The notes under the pieces were generated by a model. That model saw nothing but the letters and a program-made list of their open reading frames with translations. It was not told the DNA's origin and made no database searches. This document shows, piece after piece, positions 45,711 through 56,041 of a stretch of 64,000 nucleotides of DNA. This stretch comes from Nocardioides sp. S5 (GTDB lineage: Bacteria > Actinomycetota > Actinomycetes > Propionibacteriales > Nocardioidaceae), in NCBI RefSeq assembly GCF_017310035.1, contig NZ_CP022296.1, forward strand, positions 3,658,001 to 3,722,000, in the 5' to 3' direction. Every line of letters starts with the position of its first letter. The stretch's first letter is position 1. The position numbers and the translations under genes were made by a program.

Positions 45711-46765
45711 GCCAGCCAGTCCTTCAGCAGGCGCTCGCAGCGCTCGATGTGCTCGATGGGCACGTGCTCGTCCTGCTTGTGGGCGAACATCGGGTCGCCG
45801 GGACCGAAGTTCACCGCCGGGATCCCGAGCTTCGTGAACTGCGCGACGTCGGTCCAGCCGAACTTCGGCGCCACCTCCCCGCCGACCGCCTCGACGAACG
45901 CCTTGGCAGCCGGGCGGTCGAGCCCGGGCAACGCCCCGGCGGCCAGGTCGGTCACCGTGACGTCGTAGCCCTCGAAGAAGTCGCGGACGAAGGCCTCGGC
46001 GTCGGCCTCGCTGCGGTCGGGGGCGAAACGGAAGTTGACCTCGACGACGCACTCGTCGGGGATCACGTTGCCGGCGACGCCGCCGCGGATCCCGGTGGCG
46101 TTGAGACCCTCGTGGTAGGTCAGTCCGTCGATCTCCGGCTCCCGCGCGACGTAGTCGTTGAGCCGCGCCAGCACCGGCCCGGCGAGGTGGATGGCGTTGA
46201 CACCCTTCCAGCTCCGCGCGCTGTGGGAGCGCTCGCCGGTGGTGCGGACGTCGACGCGCAGGGTGCCCTGGCAGCCGGCCTCGACGGCGGCGTTGCTGGG
46301 TTCCATGAGGATCGCGAAGTCGGCCTCCAGCAGGTGCGGGTCGCTCTCGGTGAGCTTGCGCAGGCCGTTGTGGACCGAGTCGACCTCCTCGGCCTCGTAG
46401 AAGACGAAGGTCAGGTCGCGGTTGGGCTCGGTCACGTCGGCGGCGAGCTTGAGCATCACCGCGTCGCCGCCCTTCATGTCGCAGCTGCCGAGGCCGTGGA
46501 GGACGCCGTCCTCCTGGCGCGAGGGCAGGTTGTCGTTGAGCGGAACGGTGTCGATGTGACCCGCGATGACGACGCGCTCGCCGCGGCCGAGGTCGGTGCG
46601 CGCCACGATCGTGTGGCCGCGCCGGGTGACGGTGAGGTGCGGGAGCCCGCGCAGGGCGGACTCGACCGCGTCGGCGATCTCTTCCTCCTCGTGGGACACC
46701 GAGAAGATGTCGACGAGCTGCTGGGTCAGGGTGACGACGTCGGCGGACAGGTCGAGGTGGGCCAT
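45707..46765 (-). CDS. dapE: succinyl-diaminopimelate desuccinylase
   Basis: 352 residues, M20 peptidase family. Metal ligands include His in IAGHIDTVP, Asp in LGSCDMKGG, Glu in YEAEEVDS (EE pair) and His near the end (FAHKQDEHVP). The lid domain is in the middle. Converts N-succinyl-LL-diaminopimelate to LL-DAP for lysine and peptidoglycan. dapD (54137) and dapC (56042) are in the same window but separate units. Confidence 0.93.
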   Translation of the reverse strand: MAHLDLSADVVTLTQQLVDIFSVSHEEEEIADAVESALRGLPHLTVTRRGHTIVARTDLGRGERVVIAGHIDTVPLNDNLPSRQEDGVLHGLGSCDMKGGDAVMLKLAADVTEPNRDLTFVFYEAEEVDSVHNGLRKLTESDPHLLEADFAILMEPSNAAVEAGCQGTLRVDVRTTGERSHSARSWKGVNAIHLAGPVLARLNDYVAREPEIDGLTYHEGLNATGIRGGVAGNVIPDECVVEVNFRFAPDRSEADAEAFVRDFFEGYDVTVTDLAAGALPGLDRPAAKAFVEAVGGEVAPKFGWTDVAQFTKLGIPAVNFGPGDPMFAHKQDEHVPIEHIERCERLLKDWLA

Positions 46766-46773
46766 GGCTCGAT

Positions 46774-47979
46774 TCAACCAGTCGGGCCGCGGCGGGCCCG
46801 CGTCCCCCGGCCGCGCAGCGCGCTGCTCCGGCTCGAGCCGAGCGCGCCGAGCAGGTCGGGCTCGAGCGTGCCGTAGCCGGTCCGGCTCCACGGACCGAGG
46901 TCGAGGCGGAAGTAGTGCACGGTCCGGTCACCCTCGATGAAGTCGAGGACGTCGCGCGGCTCGCGTCCGGCGCGCACGTCCGCCGCACAGGCGCGGCAGG
47001 AGGGTACGTCGACCGCGTGCCCCTCCTCCCGCCACGTGGCCCTGGTGGTCGGGCCGTCGTGCAGCGGATTGAACCAGCATCCCGGCAGCGGCTCCCAGGT
47101 CGACGACGACGTGTCCTGGGCGCTCGCGCGGGCGTCCTCGCCCCGGCGGGTCAGGACGAGCGCCCCGACGACGTCGGCCGGCGCCGCGCCCTGCGACAGG
47201 ATCGAGCGCGCGGCGGCGTAGTGGTCCAGCGCCTGCTGCCACGCGGCCAGCGCGTCGGCGGACCCACGCGGCTCGCCGCGACCGATCGCCTCCCCCAGCG
47301 CGAGCACCTCGGCGTCGGCCTGCTGGCGCAGCCGCCGGTCCTCCGCGGCGCGCACCGTGTGCAGCACGGTGGCGGGAAGGGTGAAACCGGCAGGGCGGGC
47401 GCGGCGCCGGCGACGCCATGCCACGATCCCGGCCACGACCACCGCGAGGGCCACGACGATGCCGAACCCACCGACGACCTCGGAGGCCTGCACGCCCTCG
47501 TCGGCGGTCCAGGAGTACTTCTCGTCGTCGGGGACCTCGTCCCACAGCGCGTCGGCGTTGCCGTCGTCGAGCAGCTCCTGCACCCGGACGACCTGGTCGA
47601 CGAAGTCGTCGGGGTTCTCGTGGGCAGCCACGTTGTCGACGTACGTCGTGTCGGGCTGGTCGCCGTAGGCGTCCACCTGGAGCGCCGGCTCGCTGTAGTC
47701 CTGCCAACCGACGTACGTCGTGTGGCGGCCACCCGTGCTGTCCTGCAGCCAGGCGGTGAGGCTGGAGAAGCTGCCCTGGAAGCGTTCGTCCTGGGTGTCG
47801 ACCTCGACGAGCACCACCTTGAGGTCGGCCTGCTCCGCGGAGGCGACCGCCTCCTCGATGCGGGCCTCGTCGTCGGCGGAGATGTCCTGGCTCCGCGCGA
47901 AGGCGGGATCGATCCACACCCCGTCGCCGGCGAGCTCCTCCTCGATCTCGGTGATCGTGGCGTCACTGATCTGGTCCAT
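46774..47979 (-). CDS. membrane protein with C-terminal Cys cluster (paralogue A)
   Basis: 401 residues: N-terminal globular, acidic domain, a membrane helix (VVGGFGIVVALAVVVAGIVAW, near residue 180), a basic stretch, a helical region and a C-terminal domain with C-x-FNPLH...PSCRACAADV, likely metal-binding. It shares the C-terminal pattern with the gene at 48674-49939. Start and preceding stop overlap as TGATG. Function unknown. Confidence 0.75.
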   Translation of the reverse strand: MDQISDATITEIEEELAGDGVWIDPAFARSQDISADDEARIEEAVASAEQADLKVVLVEVDTQDERFQGSFSSLTAWLQDSTGGRHTTYVGWQDYSEPALQVDAYGDQPDTTYVDNVAAHENPDDFVDQVVRVQELLDDGNADALWDEVPDDEKYSWTADEGVQASEVVGGFGIVVALAVVVAGIVAWRRRRRARPAGFTLPATVLHTVRAAEDRRLRQQADAEVLALGEAIGRGEPRGSADALAAWQQALDHYAAARSILSQGAAPADVVGALVLTRRGEDARASAQDTSSSTWEPLPGCWFNPLHDGPTTRATWREEGHAVDVPSCRACAADVRAGREPRDVLDFIEGDRTVHYFRLDLGPWSRTGYGTLEPDLLGALGSSRSSALRGRGTRARRGPTG

Positions 47980-48677
47980 CACGCGACCTCTCGTCGTCGG
48001 GATCCCACGAACCACCGGAGCAGGAGGAAGGCCGGCACGACGCCGAGGGCGCCGAACAGGAGCGCCGCCGTGATGCCGCCGCCGATGCCGTCGTAGTAGT
48101 CGAAGTCGCTCGGCTCCTCGGGCGCCGTCGGGAGGGGCTCGGCCTCCCAGGCGGCCATCTCCGCAGCGATGCGGACCAGGGCCGGACCGGGCTGGCCCTG
48201 GGTGCCGGCCTCGAGGTAGGGCGGCTCGAGACCGACCGCCACGGAGGTGTTCGTCCCGTTGTCCCAGAGCACGACGTAGTGGCCCTCCTCGCCGACCGCG
48301 GTGCTCCACTGGACCGGCGCTCCGCCCGGTGTGTAGCCGGCGTCGCTGGTGTCCGGGTAGGTCAGGTAGGCGATCCGTGCCGGCACCGACGCCTCCTCGA
48401 GGATCGCCTCGGCGCGGCGTACGTCGTCCTCGGGCACGCGGTCGACTAGGAGCGGGTCGACAGCGACGAGCGCGTCCTGCTCGACCAGCGCGCGTACGGC
48501 GTCGCCCGGCGGCGGCACCACGTCGGTGCGCGCGAACTCCTCGGCCCGGAGCTCGATGTCGCGCGCCTCGCGCTCCTCCTGCCAGTCGTGCGTCGCGGTG
48601 CCCAGCAGCACGCCTGCGACGACGCCGACCAGGGCTCCGGTGCTCCAGCCCGCGATCCGCCGCGACCGGGGCGTCAC
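47979..48677 (-). CDS. two-helix membrane protein (middle member)
   Basis: 232 residues with an N-terminal helix (GWSTGALVGVVAGVLLGTA), an extracellular alpha/beta domain similar in layout to the N-terminal domains of its neighbours, and a C-terminal helix (ITAALLFGALGVVPAFLLL). It lacks the Cys-rich end. GTG start overlaps the upstream stop as GTGA. Function unknown. Confidence 0.75.
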   Translation of the reverse strand: MTPRSRRIAGWSTGALVGVVAGVLLGTATHDWQEEREARDIELRAEEFARTDVVPPPGDAVRALVEQDALVAVDPLLVDRVPEDDVRRAEAILEEASVPARIAYLTYPDTSDAGYTPGGAPVQWSTAVGEEGHYVVLWDNGTNTSVAVGLEPPYLEAGTQGQPGPALVRIAAEMAAWEAEPLPTAPEEPSDFDYYDGIGGGITAALLFGALGVVPAFLLLRWFVGSRRREVA

Positions 48678-49939
48678 CGGGAAGCCTCGCGATCGGCCAG
48701 CACGTCACGAGCGAGGAAGTCGCTGATGGCGCCGAAGCCCGTCCGGGCCCACACGTCGTCGCGCTCCCAGTAGGGCTGGGATCCGCGACGGGTCGCAAGG
48801 CGCAGGTGTGCCGGGACCTCGCCCTCGGCCACCGCGCTCGCGCAGACCGCGCAGCAGGGCACCTCGACGTCGCCGTCGCCCAGGCGCCAGCTCGCCGTGG
48901 CGGTGGCCCCGGAGTGGCGGGGATCGAAGAAGCAGGTGCGGAGGGACTCGCCCGTCCCGCGACGACCGCGGGAGAGGTCGCGCGAGCCGGCGCGGGCCAC
49001 CACCTGCGCACCGACCAGGTCGGCCACGTCGCGCGAGGTCAGCAGCTGCTCCACCGCGTCCCGTGCCGTGAGCGCGCGCCCGGCGGTGTCACGGTCGCGC
49101 ACGGCGTTCCAGTCGGTGTCGGAGAGCGCCTTCGCGAGGGCATCGGCCTGCGACCGGGCGATCCGGCGCTCGGCGTGCACGTCGGGCGGCGGTGGCGGCG
49201 GCGCGACGACCTTCGCCGGCGGCTCGGGCTCCGCGGCGCGGCGACGGCGGGGCCAGCCGACCAGCGTCTGGCCGAGCAGGAGCGCGACGCAGAGACCGAC
49301 GAGACCGCCGACCACAGCGGACAGCCCGGCGGACGCGGTCCGCACCGGGACGTAGTCGTCGCGCCCGGGCCGCCAGCTCGCCGACGCGGCGAGCTCCACC
49401 GCCCGCTCGGCGAGGCGATCGGCGGCGACCTGGTCCAGGGTCGCGGGGTAGCCGCTGCTCGGCTCCTGGCGTCCCACCTCGACGATGTCCTCGGCGGTGA
49501 GCGCGGACACCTCTGCCACGACCGCCGGTGGCGCGGAGACATAGTCCTCGGTGCCGCGCGGGCCGGCCAGCTCGGCGATCGACGCCTCGAGGACGTCGCG
49601 GTTGGCGTAGTCCGCCAGGCTCAGCCGGGACGGGTCGGCGCCCAGTCCGTAGGACCAGACCTGCTGCCCGGCCAGCGGGAGCCGGATCACGTAGAGGCCG
49701 TCGCCCAGCCGGCGGTTGAGCAGACCGGCCAGCGCGTCGCTCGCCGCAGGCCCGTCGTCGGGCAGTCCCTCCGGAGTCTCGACGAGCGCGACGTACACCG
49801 GGAACGGCACCTCCCGCACGAGCGCGGAGATGCGGTCCTCGGACTCCTGCGCCTCGCCGCTGCCCATGGCGCGGTCGATGACCACGCCGTCCTCGCGCAG
49901 CGCCTCCGCCAGCGCGTCGATGTCGGTCGGTCCGTCCAT
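48674..49939 (-). CDS. membrane protein with C-terminal Cys cluster (paralogue B)
   Basis: 421 residues, same plan as paralogue A: N-terminal domain, membrane helix (LSAVVGGLVGLCVALLLGQTL), a Pro-rich linker (APPPPPPD), a helical region, then a Cys domain (TCFFDPRHSGATATAS, then VPCCAVCASAV). GGGGAG precedes the ATG at 49939. First gene of the three-gene coupled cluster, 28 bases after ileS on the same strand. Function unknown. Confidence 0.8.
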   Translation of the reverse strand: MDGPTDIDALAEALREDGVVIDRAMGSGEAQESEDRISALVREVPFPVYVALVETPEGLPDDGPAASDALAGLLNRRLGDGLYVIRLPLAGQQVWSYGLGADPSRLSLADYANRDVLEASIAELAGPRGTEDYVSAPPAVVAEVSALTAEDIVEVGRQEPSSGYPATLDQVAADRLAERAVELAASASWRPGRDDYVPVRTASAGLSAVVGGLVGLCVALLLGQTLVGWPRRRRAAEPEPPAKVVAPPPPPPDVHAERRIARSQADALAKALSDTDWNAVRDRDTAGRALTARDAVEQLLTSRDVADLVGAQVVARAGSRDLSRGRRGTGESLRTCFFDPRHSGATATASWRLGDGDVEVPCCAVCASAVAEGEVPAHLRLATRRGSQPYWERDDVWARTGFGAISDFLARDVLADREASR

Positions 49940-49967
49940 GCTGCAGCTCCCCGAGATGTCGTGTGCG

Positions 49968-52900
49968 TCAGGCCCGGGCGACCTCGACGGCCACCTCGTC
50001 GGCGTCGGCGTACGCAACGCTGGTGGCGAGCGTCTCCTCCGCGATCAGGGCCTCGTGGGTCCGCGCGGCGTCCAGGGTGCTGACGGGCGCCGAGATCGTC
50101 AGCACGATCCGGTCGCTCACCTGGAGCCCGGCGTCCTTGCGGGCCTGCTGGACCGCCCGCACCAGGTCGCGGGCGGTGCCCTCCGCCTCCAGCTCGGGCG
50201 TCACGGCGGTGTCGAGGACGACGAAGCCGCCACGCGGCAGCATGCCGATGGCGGTGTCGTCGGCCGACGAGCCGGCCACGGTCTCCAGGGCGTACTCCCC
50301 CTCGACGAGCGTGAGCCCGCCGGCGGTGACGGTGCCGTCCTCCGCCACCGACCAGTCACCGGACTTGGAGCCCTTGATCGCGAGCTGGACGTCCTTGCCC
50401 AGGCGCGGACCGGCCGCGCGGGCGTTGACGGTGAGCCGCTGCGAGACGCCGTACGCCGCCGCCTCGGGCGCGTCGGTCGCGAAGAGCTCGACGGACTTGA
50501 GGTTGAGCTCGTCGGCCACCAGCGACTCGAAGCCGGTGAGGTCGGCCTCGGTGACCACCGTCAGGCGCGAGAGCGGCAGCCGGTTGCGGAGGTGGGCGGC
50601 CTTGCGCAGCGCCGATCCGGCCGAGCAGACGTCGCGGACGGTGTCCATCGACGCGACCAGCGCCTCGTCGGCCGGCAGGTCCTCGGCGGCGGGCCAGTCG
50701 GCCAGGTGCACCGAGCGCTCGCCGGTGAGGCCGCGCCAGACCTCCTCGGTCGTGAGCGGCATCAGCGGCGCGGTGACCCGGCAGACGACCTCGAGCACGG
50801 TGTAGAGGGTGTCGAAGGCGTCGGCGTCCTCGTCCCAGAACCGCTCGCGGGAGCGACGGATGTACCAGTTGGTCAGCACGTCGAGGAAGCTGCGCGTGGA
50901 GTCGCACGCCGCCGCCACCTCGTAGTTGTCGAGCTGGTCGGTCATCGCGGCGACGTAGTCGCGCAGCTTGGCCAGGATGTGGCGGTCGATCGGGTTCGAC
51001 ATGGCGTCGGTGCGCCCCAGCACACTCCGGGCCTCGTGGCCGGCGCCGCCGCCCGCCGCGTTCGCGTACAGGGTGAAGAAGGACCAGCTGTTCCACAGCG
51101 GGATCAGCACCTGCCGCACCGAGTCGCGGATTCCCTGCTCGGTGACGACGAGGTTGCCGCCGCGCAGGATCGGGCTCGACATCAGGAACCACCGCATCGC
51201 GTCGGCGCCGTCGCGGTCGAAGACCTCGCGGACGTCGGGGTAGTTGCGCAGGGACTTCGACATCTTCTGGCCGTCGTTGCCCAGGACGATGCCGTGGCTC
51301 AGGCACGTCGAGAAGGCCGGTCGGTCGAAGATCGCGCCGGCCAGGACGTGCATCGTGTAGAACCAGCCGCGGGTCTGGCCGATGTACTCGACGATGAAGT
51401 CGCCGGGGAAGTGGTGGTCGAACCAGTCCTTGTTCTCGAACGGGTAGTGCACCTGCGCGAAGCTCATCGAGCCCGAGTCGAACCACACGTCGAGGACGTC
51501 GGTGACGCGACGCATCGTGGACTTCCCGGTCGGGTCGTCCGGGTTGGGACGCGTCAGCTCGTCGACGAACGGGCGGTGGAGGTCGGGGTTGCCGTCCTTG
51601 TCGCGGGGCAGGGTGCCGAAGTCGCGCTCGATCTCCTCGAAGGAGCCGTAGACGTCGATGCGCGGGTGGTGCTCGTCGTCGGACTTCCACACCGGGACCG
51701 GGCTGCCCCAGAAGCGGTTGCGGGTGATCGACCAGTCACGGGCGTTCTCCAGCCACTTGCCGAACTGGCCGTCCTTGATGTGGTCGGGCACCCAGCGGAT
51801 GTCCTGGTTGAGCGCCATGAGGCGCTCCTTGACCTTGGTCACCTCGACGAACCACGACGAGACGCCCTTGTAGATCAGGGGCTGCCGGCAGCGCCAGCAG
51901 TGCGGGTAGGAGTGGTCGTAGGTCTCGCGGCGCACGAGGACGGTGCCGGGGGTGACGGAGCCGGTGGGGCCGTCGCCGCGCGTGGCGGCCTTGAGGTGGT
52001 CGATGACGTGGAGGTTGGCGTCGAAGACCTGCATGCCCTCGTAGTCGGTGACCGGGAACGTGAAGCGCCCGTCCTTGCCGACCGGCATGACCGCCTCGAT
52101 GCCCTCGCGGTCGGTGACGACCTTGTCGTCCTCACCGAACGCGCCGGCGGTGTGCACCAGCCCGGTGCCGTCCGTGGTCGTGACGAACTCGGCGGGCACG
52201 AGGCGGAAGGCGCGCTCGTGGCCGGCGTAGTAGCTGAACGGCGGGGCGTACTCGAGGCCGACGAGGTCGGCGCCCGTCCCACGCCAGGTGACCTCGGGCG
52301 CCTCCCCCAGCTCGCGGGCGTACGACGCCAGGCGGGCCTCGGCGATGAGGTAGCGCTCGGGGCTGCCGGTGGGTCCGTCGGAGGTGACGACGACGTAGTC
52401 GATGTCCTCGCCGACCATCACCGCGAGGTTGGACGGCAGGGTCCACGGGGTCGTCGTCCAGACGAGGACCTTGACGCCCCTGAACGGTCCGTCCGTGGTG
52501 ACGTCGTAGCCGACGGTGACGGCCGGGTCCTGGCGCATCTGGTAGACGTCGTCGTCCATGCGCAGCTCGTGGTTGGAGAGCGGCGTCTCGTCCTGCCAGC
52601 AGTAGGGCAGGACGCGGAAGCCCTCGTAGACCAGGCCCTTGTCGTGCAGCTGCTTGAAGGCCCAGATGACCGACTCCATGAATTCGGGGTTCATCGTGCG
52701 GTAGTCGTTGTCGAAGTCGACCCAGCGCGCCTGGCGGGTGACGTAGTCGCGCCACTCGCCGGTGTACTTCAGCACGCTCTGGCGGCAGGCCTCGTTGAAC
52801 TTCTCGATGCCCAGCTCGACGATCTCGTCGGTGGTCTTGATGCCGTTGAGGCGCATCGCCTCCAGCTCGGCCGGCAGGCCGTGGGTGTCCCACCCGAAGC

Positions 52901-53183
52901 GGCGCTCGACGCGCTTGCCGCGCATCGTCTGGTAGCGCGGGATGAGGTCCTTGACGTAGCCGGTGAGCAGGTGGCCGTAGTGCGGCAGGCCGTTGGCGAA
53001 GGGCGGGCCGTCGTAGAAGACGAACTCGTTGTCGCCGCTCGCGCCCGCCTCGCGCTGCTCGACGCTCGCGCGGAAGGTGTCGTCGGCCTCCCAGTAGGCC
53101 AGCACGGCCTCCTCGATCTCGGGGAAGCGGGGGCTGCTCGCGACGGTCGTGGCGTCGGTGTGCGAGACCTTGGGGTAGGCCAT
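49968..53183 (-). CDS. ileS: isoleucyl-tRNA synthetase
   Basis: 1071 residues. Class I signatures: GLPHYGHLL (HIGH) near residue 64 and [12 protein letters not shown] (KMSKS) near residue 640. The editing domain is in between (about 200-400). The HYGH form and no C-terminal zinc finger place it in the eukaryote-like IleS2 group, which in other bacteria resists mupirocin; resistance here is inference. AGGAG precedes the ATG and is controlled by the T-box leader. Confidence 0.97.
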   Translation of the reverse strand: MAYPKVSHTDATTVASSPRFPEIEEAVLAYWEADDTFRASVEQREAGASGDNEFVFYDGPPFANGLPHYGHLLTGYVKDLIPRYQTMRGKRVERRFGWDTHGLPAELEAMRLNGIKTTDEIVELGIEKFNEACRQSVLKYTGEWRDYVTRQARWVDFDNDYRTMNPEFMESVIWAFKQLHDKGLVYEGFRVLPYCWQDETPLSNHELRMDDDVYQMRQDPAVTVGYDVTTDGPFRGVKVLVWTTTPWTLPSNLAVMVGEDIDYVVVTSDGPTGSPERYLIAEARLASYARELGEAPEVTWRGTGADLVGLEYAPPFSYYAGHERAFRLVPAEFVTTTDGTGLVHTAGAFGEDDKVVTDREGIEAVMPVGKDGRFTFPVTDYEGMQVFDANLHVIDHLKAATRGDGPTGSVTPGTVLVRRETYDHSYPHCWRCRQPLIYKGVSSWFVEVTKVKERLMALNQDIRWVPDHIKDGQFGKWLENARDWSITRNRFWGSPVPVWKSDDEHHPRIDVYGSFEEIERDFGTLPRDKDGNPDLHRPFVDELTRPNPDDPTGKSTMRRVTDVLDVWFDSGSMSFAQVHYPFENKDWFDHHFPGDFIVEYIGQTRGWFYTMHVLAGAIFDRPAFSTCLSHGIVLGNDGQKMSKSLRNYPDVREVFDRDGADAMRWFLMSSPILRGGNLVVTEQGIRDSVRQVLIPLWNSWSFFTLYANAAGGGAGHEARSVLGRTDAMSNPIDRHILAKLRDYVAAMTDQLDNYEVAAACDSTRSFLDVLTNWYIRRSRERFWDEDADAFDTLYTVLEVVCRVTAPLMPLTTEEVWRGLTGERSVHLADWPAAEDLPADEALVASMDTVRDVCSAGSALRKAAHLRNRLPLSRLTVVTEADLTGFESLVADELNLKSVELFATDAPEAAAYGVSQRLTVNARAAGPRLGKDVQLAIKGSKSGDWSVAEDGTVTAGGLTLVEGEYALETVAGSSADDTAIGMLPRGGFVVLDTAVTPELEAEGTARDLVRAVQQARKDAGLQVSDRIVLTISAPVSTLDAARTHEALIAEETLATSVAYADADEVAVEVARA

Positions 53184-53189
53184 CTGGGG

Positions 53190-53400
53190 TGCTCCTCGCG
53201 GTGCGTCGTACGTCTCGGGTCTTCACCACGAGGACGATCTGCAGACCGCGGTACCACCTCGCTTGCCGCTCCCCGGCGGGGAGACGACCGCTCGTTCCGG
53301 CTGTGTCGGGCCGCACCCGTCGGGGTCTAGTGGGGCCGCGGCCGGATCGCCGTACCCGTTCTTCCCGAGGCTCGCCGCTGATGACGGCTCAGACGCCTGC
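53190..53400 (-). promoter_or_regulatory. T-box riboswitch, translational, Ile-specific
   Basis: The minus strand carries the T-box core AGGTGGTACCGCGGT (53259-53245), which pairs with the 3' end of uncharged tRNA. A hairpin with CCCCGCCGGGG precedes it, and the ileS ribosome-binding sequence AGGAGC (53196-53191) follows in GCACCGCGAGGAGC. There is no terminator, so control is of translation. An ATC codon in GGCGATCCGG (complement of 53345-53347) is a good Ile specifier. Short stem I is usual for actinobacterial ileS leaders. The 5' limit is approximate. Confidence 0.88.
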
Positions 53401-53450
53401 GGCGATCGTACGGCGTGTGCTCGGGCACGCGCGAATCAGTTGGCGGACGA

Positions 53451-53501
53451 GCGACAGTGGAGCCCCCGACCGGACCTAGCGGCCCCGGGCTCCACTGTCG
53501 C
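53451..53501. repeat. perfect 15-base inverted repeat
   Basis: Bases 53451-53465 (GCGACAGTGGAGCCC) are the exact reverse complement of 53487-53501, around a 21-base GC-rich loop. It lies between the ileS leader and the divergent DinB-family gene, so it terminates nothing obvious; it may be a palindromic regulatory site or a relic terminator. Confidence 0.75.
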
Positions 53502-53547
53502 GACCACCCGATTGCGGATCGAGCCGGGGACCCGCTTGGCTGGGCCC

Positions 53548-54093
53548 ATGGCGAACCCCGGGTACGACGGCATGTGGCTCCCCACCGACCAGGACCCCCG
53601 GATGCAGATGGGGCCGACGCGCGGCGAGCGCGAGTGCCTGGTCGGCTACCTCGAGCACTACCGCCAGACGCTGGCGCTGAAGTGCGACGGCCTCGACGCC
53701 GCGCAGCTGGCGACGAAGGCGGTGCCGCCGTCGAACATCTCGCTGCTCGGGCTGGTGCGGCACATGGCGCGGGTCGAGCAGAGCTGGTTCCGCCGGGTGA
53801 TCGAGGCGCGGATGGACCTGCCACGGCTGTTCGGCGACGAGGCCGAGGACGCCGGGTTCACCTTCCCCGAGGCCGACGACGAGCTGGTGCGTGAGTCGCA
53901 CGCGCTCTGGCAGGACGAGGTCGCCCACGCCCGCGAGGTCCTCGCGCGCACCGACCTCGACCGGGTGGTCGACGTGCACGGTGATCCCGTCGAGGTGCGC
54001 GACATCGTGGTCCACATGATCGAGGAGTACGCCCGCCACTGCGGGCACGCCGACCTCGTGCGCGAGTGCGTGGACGGCCGCGCCGGGCAGTAG
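53548..54093 (+). CDS. DinB-family protein (DUF664)
   Basis: 181 residues with the four-helix DinB pattern: [19 protein letters not shown] at helix 1, [20 protein letters not shown] with the first metal His, and [20 protein letters not shown] with the last two His. Likely thiol- or metal-dependent enzyme (mycothiol S-transferase type in actinobacteria); mshB is encoded 7 kb away. Substrate unknown. ATG at 53548. Confidence 0.88.
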   Translation: MANPGYDGMWLPTDQDPRMQMGPTRGERECLVGYLEHYRQTLALKCDGLDAAQLATKAVPPSNISLLGLVRHMARVEQSWFRRVIEARMDLPRLFGDEAEDAGFTFPEADDELVRESHALWQDEVAHAREVLARTDLDRVVDVHGDPVEVRDIVVHMIEEYARHCGHADLVRECVDGRAGQ

Positions 54094-54136
54094 CCCTCCA
54101 CCCGGCCGGGTGGGGCCGCTTCCGTACCCTTGCGGC

Positions 54137-55066
54137 GTGACTGCTGCTTCCGGCTACGGCCTCGTGACCCTGCACGGCGACACCGTCCTCGACGCGTGGT
54201 TCCCCTCCCCCGTCCTCGGCGCCACCGAGGGCGAGGCGCCTGCGGAGCTGACCGTGCTCGAGGGCGACGACGAGGCCCGCGGCGTACGCCGTGAGGTGCG
54301 ACTGGTCGAGATCGCCGACCTCGACGACGCCCCGGCCACGACCGAGGACGTGTGGCTGCGGCTGCACCTGCTCTCGACGCGGCTGGTGAAGCCGCACGGC
54401 ATGTCGATGGACGGCGTCTTCGGCCTGCTCACCAACGTCGTGTGGACGTCTGCCGGGCCCTGCGCGGTCGAGGGATTCGAGACGACCCGCTCCCGGCTGC
54501 GTGCCTCGGGCCAGCACGTCACCGTCTTCGGGGTCGACAAGTTCCCCCGGCTGGTCGACTACGTCGTGCCCAGCGGCGTACGCATCGCCGACGCGGACCG
54601 CGTCCGGCTCGGCGCCCACCTCGCCGAGGGCACCACCGTCATGCACGAGGGCTTCGTCAACTTCAACGCCGGCACCCTCGGCACGTCGATGGTCGAGGGC
54701 CGCATCTCCGCCGGCGTGCTCGTCGGTGACGGCTCCGACGTCGGCGGCGGGTCCTCGATCATGGGCACGCTGTCGGGAGGCGGCAAGGAGGTCATCTCCG
54801 TCGGCGAGCGCTGCCTGCTCGGCGCGAACGCCGGGATCGGCATCTCCCTCGGTGACGACTGCGTCGTCGAGGCCGGCTGCTACGTCACGGCCGGCACCAA
54901 GGTCACCGTCGACGACATCGACGGCAAGCCGCAGGTGGTCAAGGCGGCCACGCTCTCGGGGGTCGACAACATCCTCTTCCGTCGCAACTCGGTCAGCGGC
55001 GCCATCGAGGCAGTGCCGTGGAAGGGCGACGGGATCGCCCTCAACGCCGCCCTGCACGCCAACTAG
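54137..55066 (+). CDS. dapD: tetrahydrodipicolinate N-succinyltransferase
   Basis: 309 residues. N-terminal domain then a left-handed beta-helix of hexapeptide repeats (about residues 150-260), including [20 protein letters not shown] and [20 protein letters not shown], as in actinobacterial DapD. Adds succinyl from succinyl-CoA to tetrahydrodipicolinate in lysine/DAP synthesis. GTG start at 54137. The next gene starts 2 bases after the stop. Confidence 0.93.
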   Translation: MTAASGYGLVTLHGDTVLDAWFPSPVLGATEGEAPAELTVLEGDDEARGVRREVRLVEIADLDDAPATTEDVWLRLHLLSTRLVKPHGMSMDGVFGLLTNVVWTSAGPCAVEGFETTRSRLRASGQHVTVFGVDKFPRLVDYVVPSGVRIADADRVRLGAHLAEGTTVMHEGFVNFNAGTLGTSMVEGRISAGVLVGDGSDVGGGSSIMGTLSGGGKEVISVGERCLLGANAGIGISLGDDCVVEAGCYVTAGTKVTVDDIDGKPQVVKAATLSGVDNILFRRNSVSGAIEAVPWKGDGIALNAALHAN

Positions 55067-55068
55067 CC

Positions 55069-56037
55069 ATGCCGTCCCTGCGCCAGGCCGCGATCGGCGC
55101 GGTCGTGGCCGCCGGCGCGGTGGCGACCGCGCTCGTCGTGGTCGACCGCGGCGGGGTGCCGTCGATCCTCGACACCAAAGGGTGCACCGCGGAGGTCGAC
55201 GGCCACACCGTCGAGGTCGACCTCGAGCAGGCCGAGAACGCCGCGCTCATCACGGCCGTGGCGGTCGAGCGCGGCATGCCCGCGCGCGCCGCGAGCATCG
55301 CGCTGGCCACGGCCTACCAGGAGTCGAAGCTCTACAACATCGACTACGGCGACCGCGACTCCGTCGGCCTGTTCCAGCAGCGGCCGTCGCAGGGCTGGGG
55401 CACCGTCGAGCAGCTGACGGATCCCGTCTACGCCACGAACGCCTTCTACGACGCCCTCGCGCAGGTCGACGGCTACGACACGATGGAGATCACGGTCGCC
55501 GCGCAGGAGGTGCAGCGCTCGGCCTACCCCGACGCCTACGCAGACCACGAGAAGGACGGCCGCACCCTCGCCTCCGCGCTGACGGGCAACTCGCCGGGCG
55601 CGCTGTGGTGCGACGTGCCGGGGGACGCCGAGGAGGCCGGCGACGGGCTCGACGAGACCGGCCTGGTGCCGCGCGCGACCGTCGTACGCCGTGACCTCGA
55701 GCAGCGCTTCGGCCCGCTGTCGCTCGGCGGCTTCGAGCCCGGCGGCGTCTCGAGCGGCCACATGGAGGGGTCGGCGCACTACGAGGGTCGCGCGGTCGAC
55801 GTGTTCTTCCGCCCGATCAACGCCGAGAACACCAAGCGGGGCTGGGCGATCGCCTCCTACCTCGTCGCCAACGCCGACCGCCTCGACATCCGGACCATCA
55901 TCTTCGACGACCGCATCTGGCGGGCCGGGTCGTGGGCGGGCGACGGGTGGCGCGACTACCGCGTGCCGTCGTCGTCGGGCGGCGACCGGGCGATCCTCGA
56001 GCACCGCGACCACGTCCACGTGGACGTCTTCGACTGA
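55069..56037 (+). CDS. secreted cell-wall hydrolase-like protein
   Basis: 322 residues. Signal-like N-terminus (AAIGAVVAAGAVATALVVV). A lysozyme/transglycosylase-like region has a Glu in TAYQESKLYN and GLFQQRPSQGWG (about residues 80-110). A C-terminal region with HYEGRAVDVFF and HRDHVHVDVFD resembles the His/Asp metal site of M15 D,D-peptidases. Such proteins have been labelled 'heavy metal transporter' in databases, which does not fit. Probably acts on peptidoglycan. Confidence 0.7.
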   Translation: MPSLRQAAIGAVVAAGAVATALVVVDRGGVPSILDTKGCTAEVDGHTVEVDLEQAENAALITAVAVERGMPARAASIALATAYQESKLYNIDYGDRDSVGLFQQRPSQGWGTVEQLTDPVYATNAFYDALAQVDGYDTMEITVAAQEVQRSAYPDAYADHEKDGRTLASALTGNSPGALWCDVPGDAEEAGDGLDETGLVPRATVVRRDLEQRFGPLSLGGFEPGGVSSGHMEGSAHYEGRAVDVFFRPINAENTKRGWAIASYLVANADRLDIRTIIFDDRIWRAGSWAGDGWRDYRVPSSSGGDRAILEHRDHVHVDVFD

Positions 56038-56041
56038 CTCC

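Noticed and set aside
49716..53330. 1204-residue open frame on the plus strand opposite ileS
   Set aside because: Same kind of shadow; IleS motifs HYGH and KMSKS are on the minus strand.
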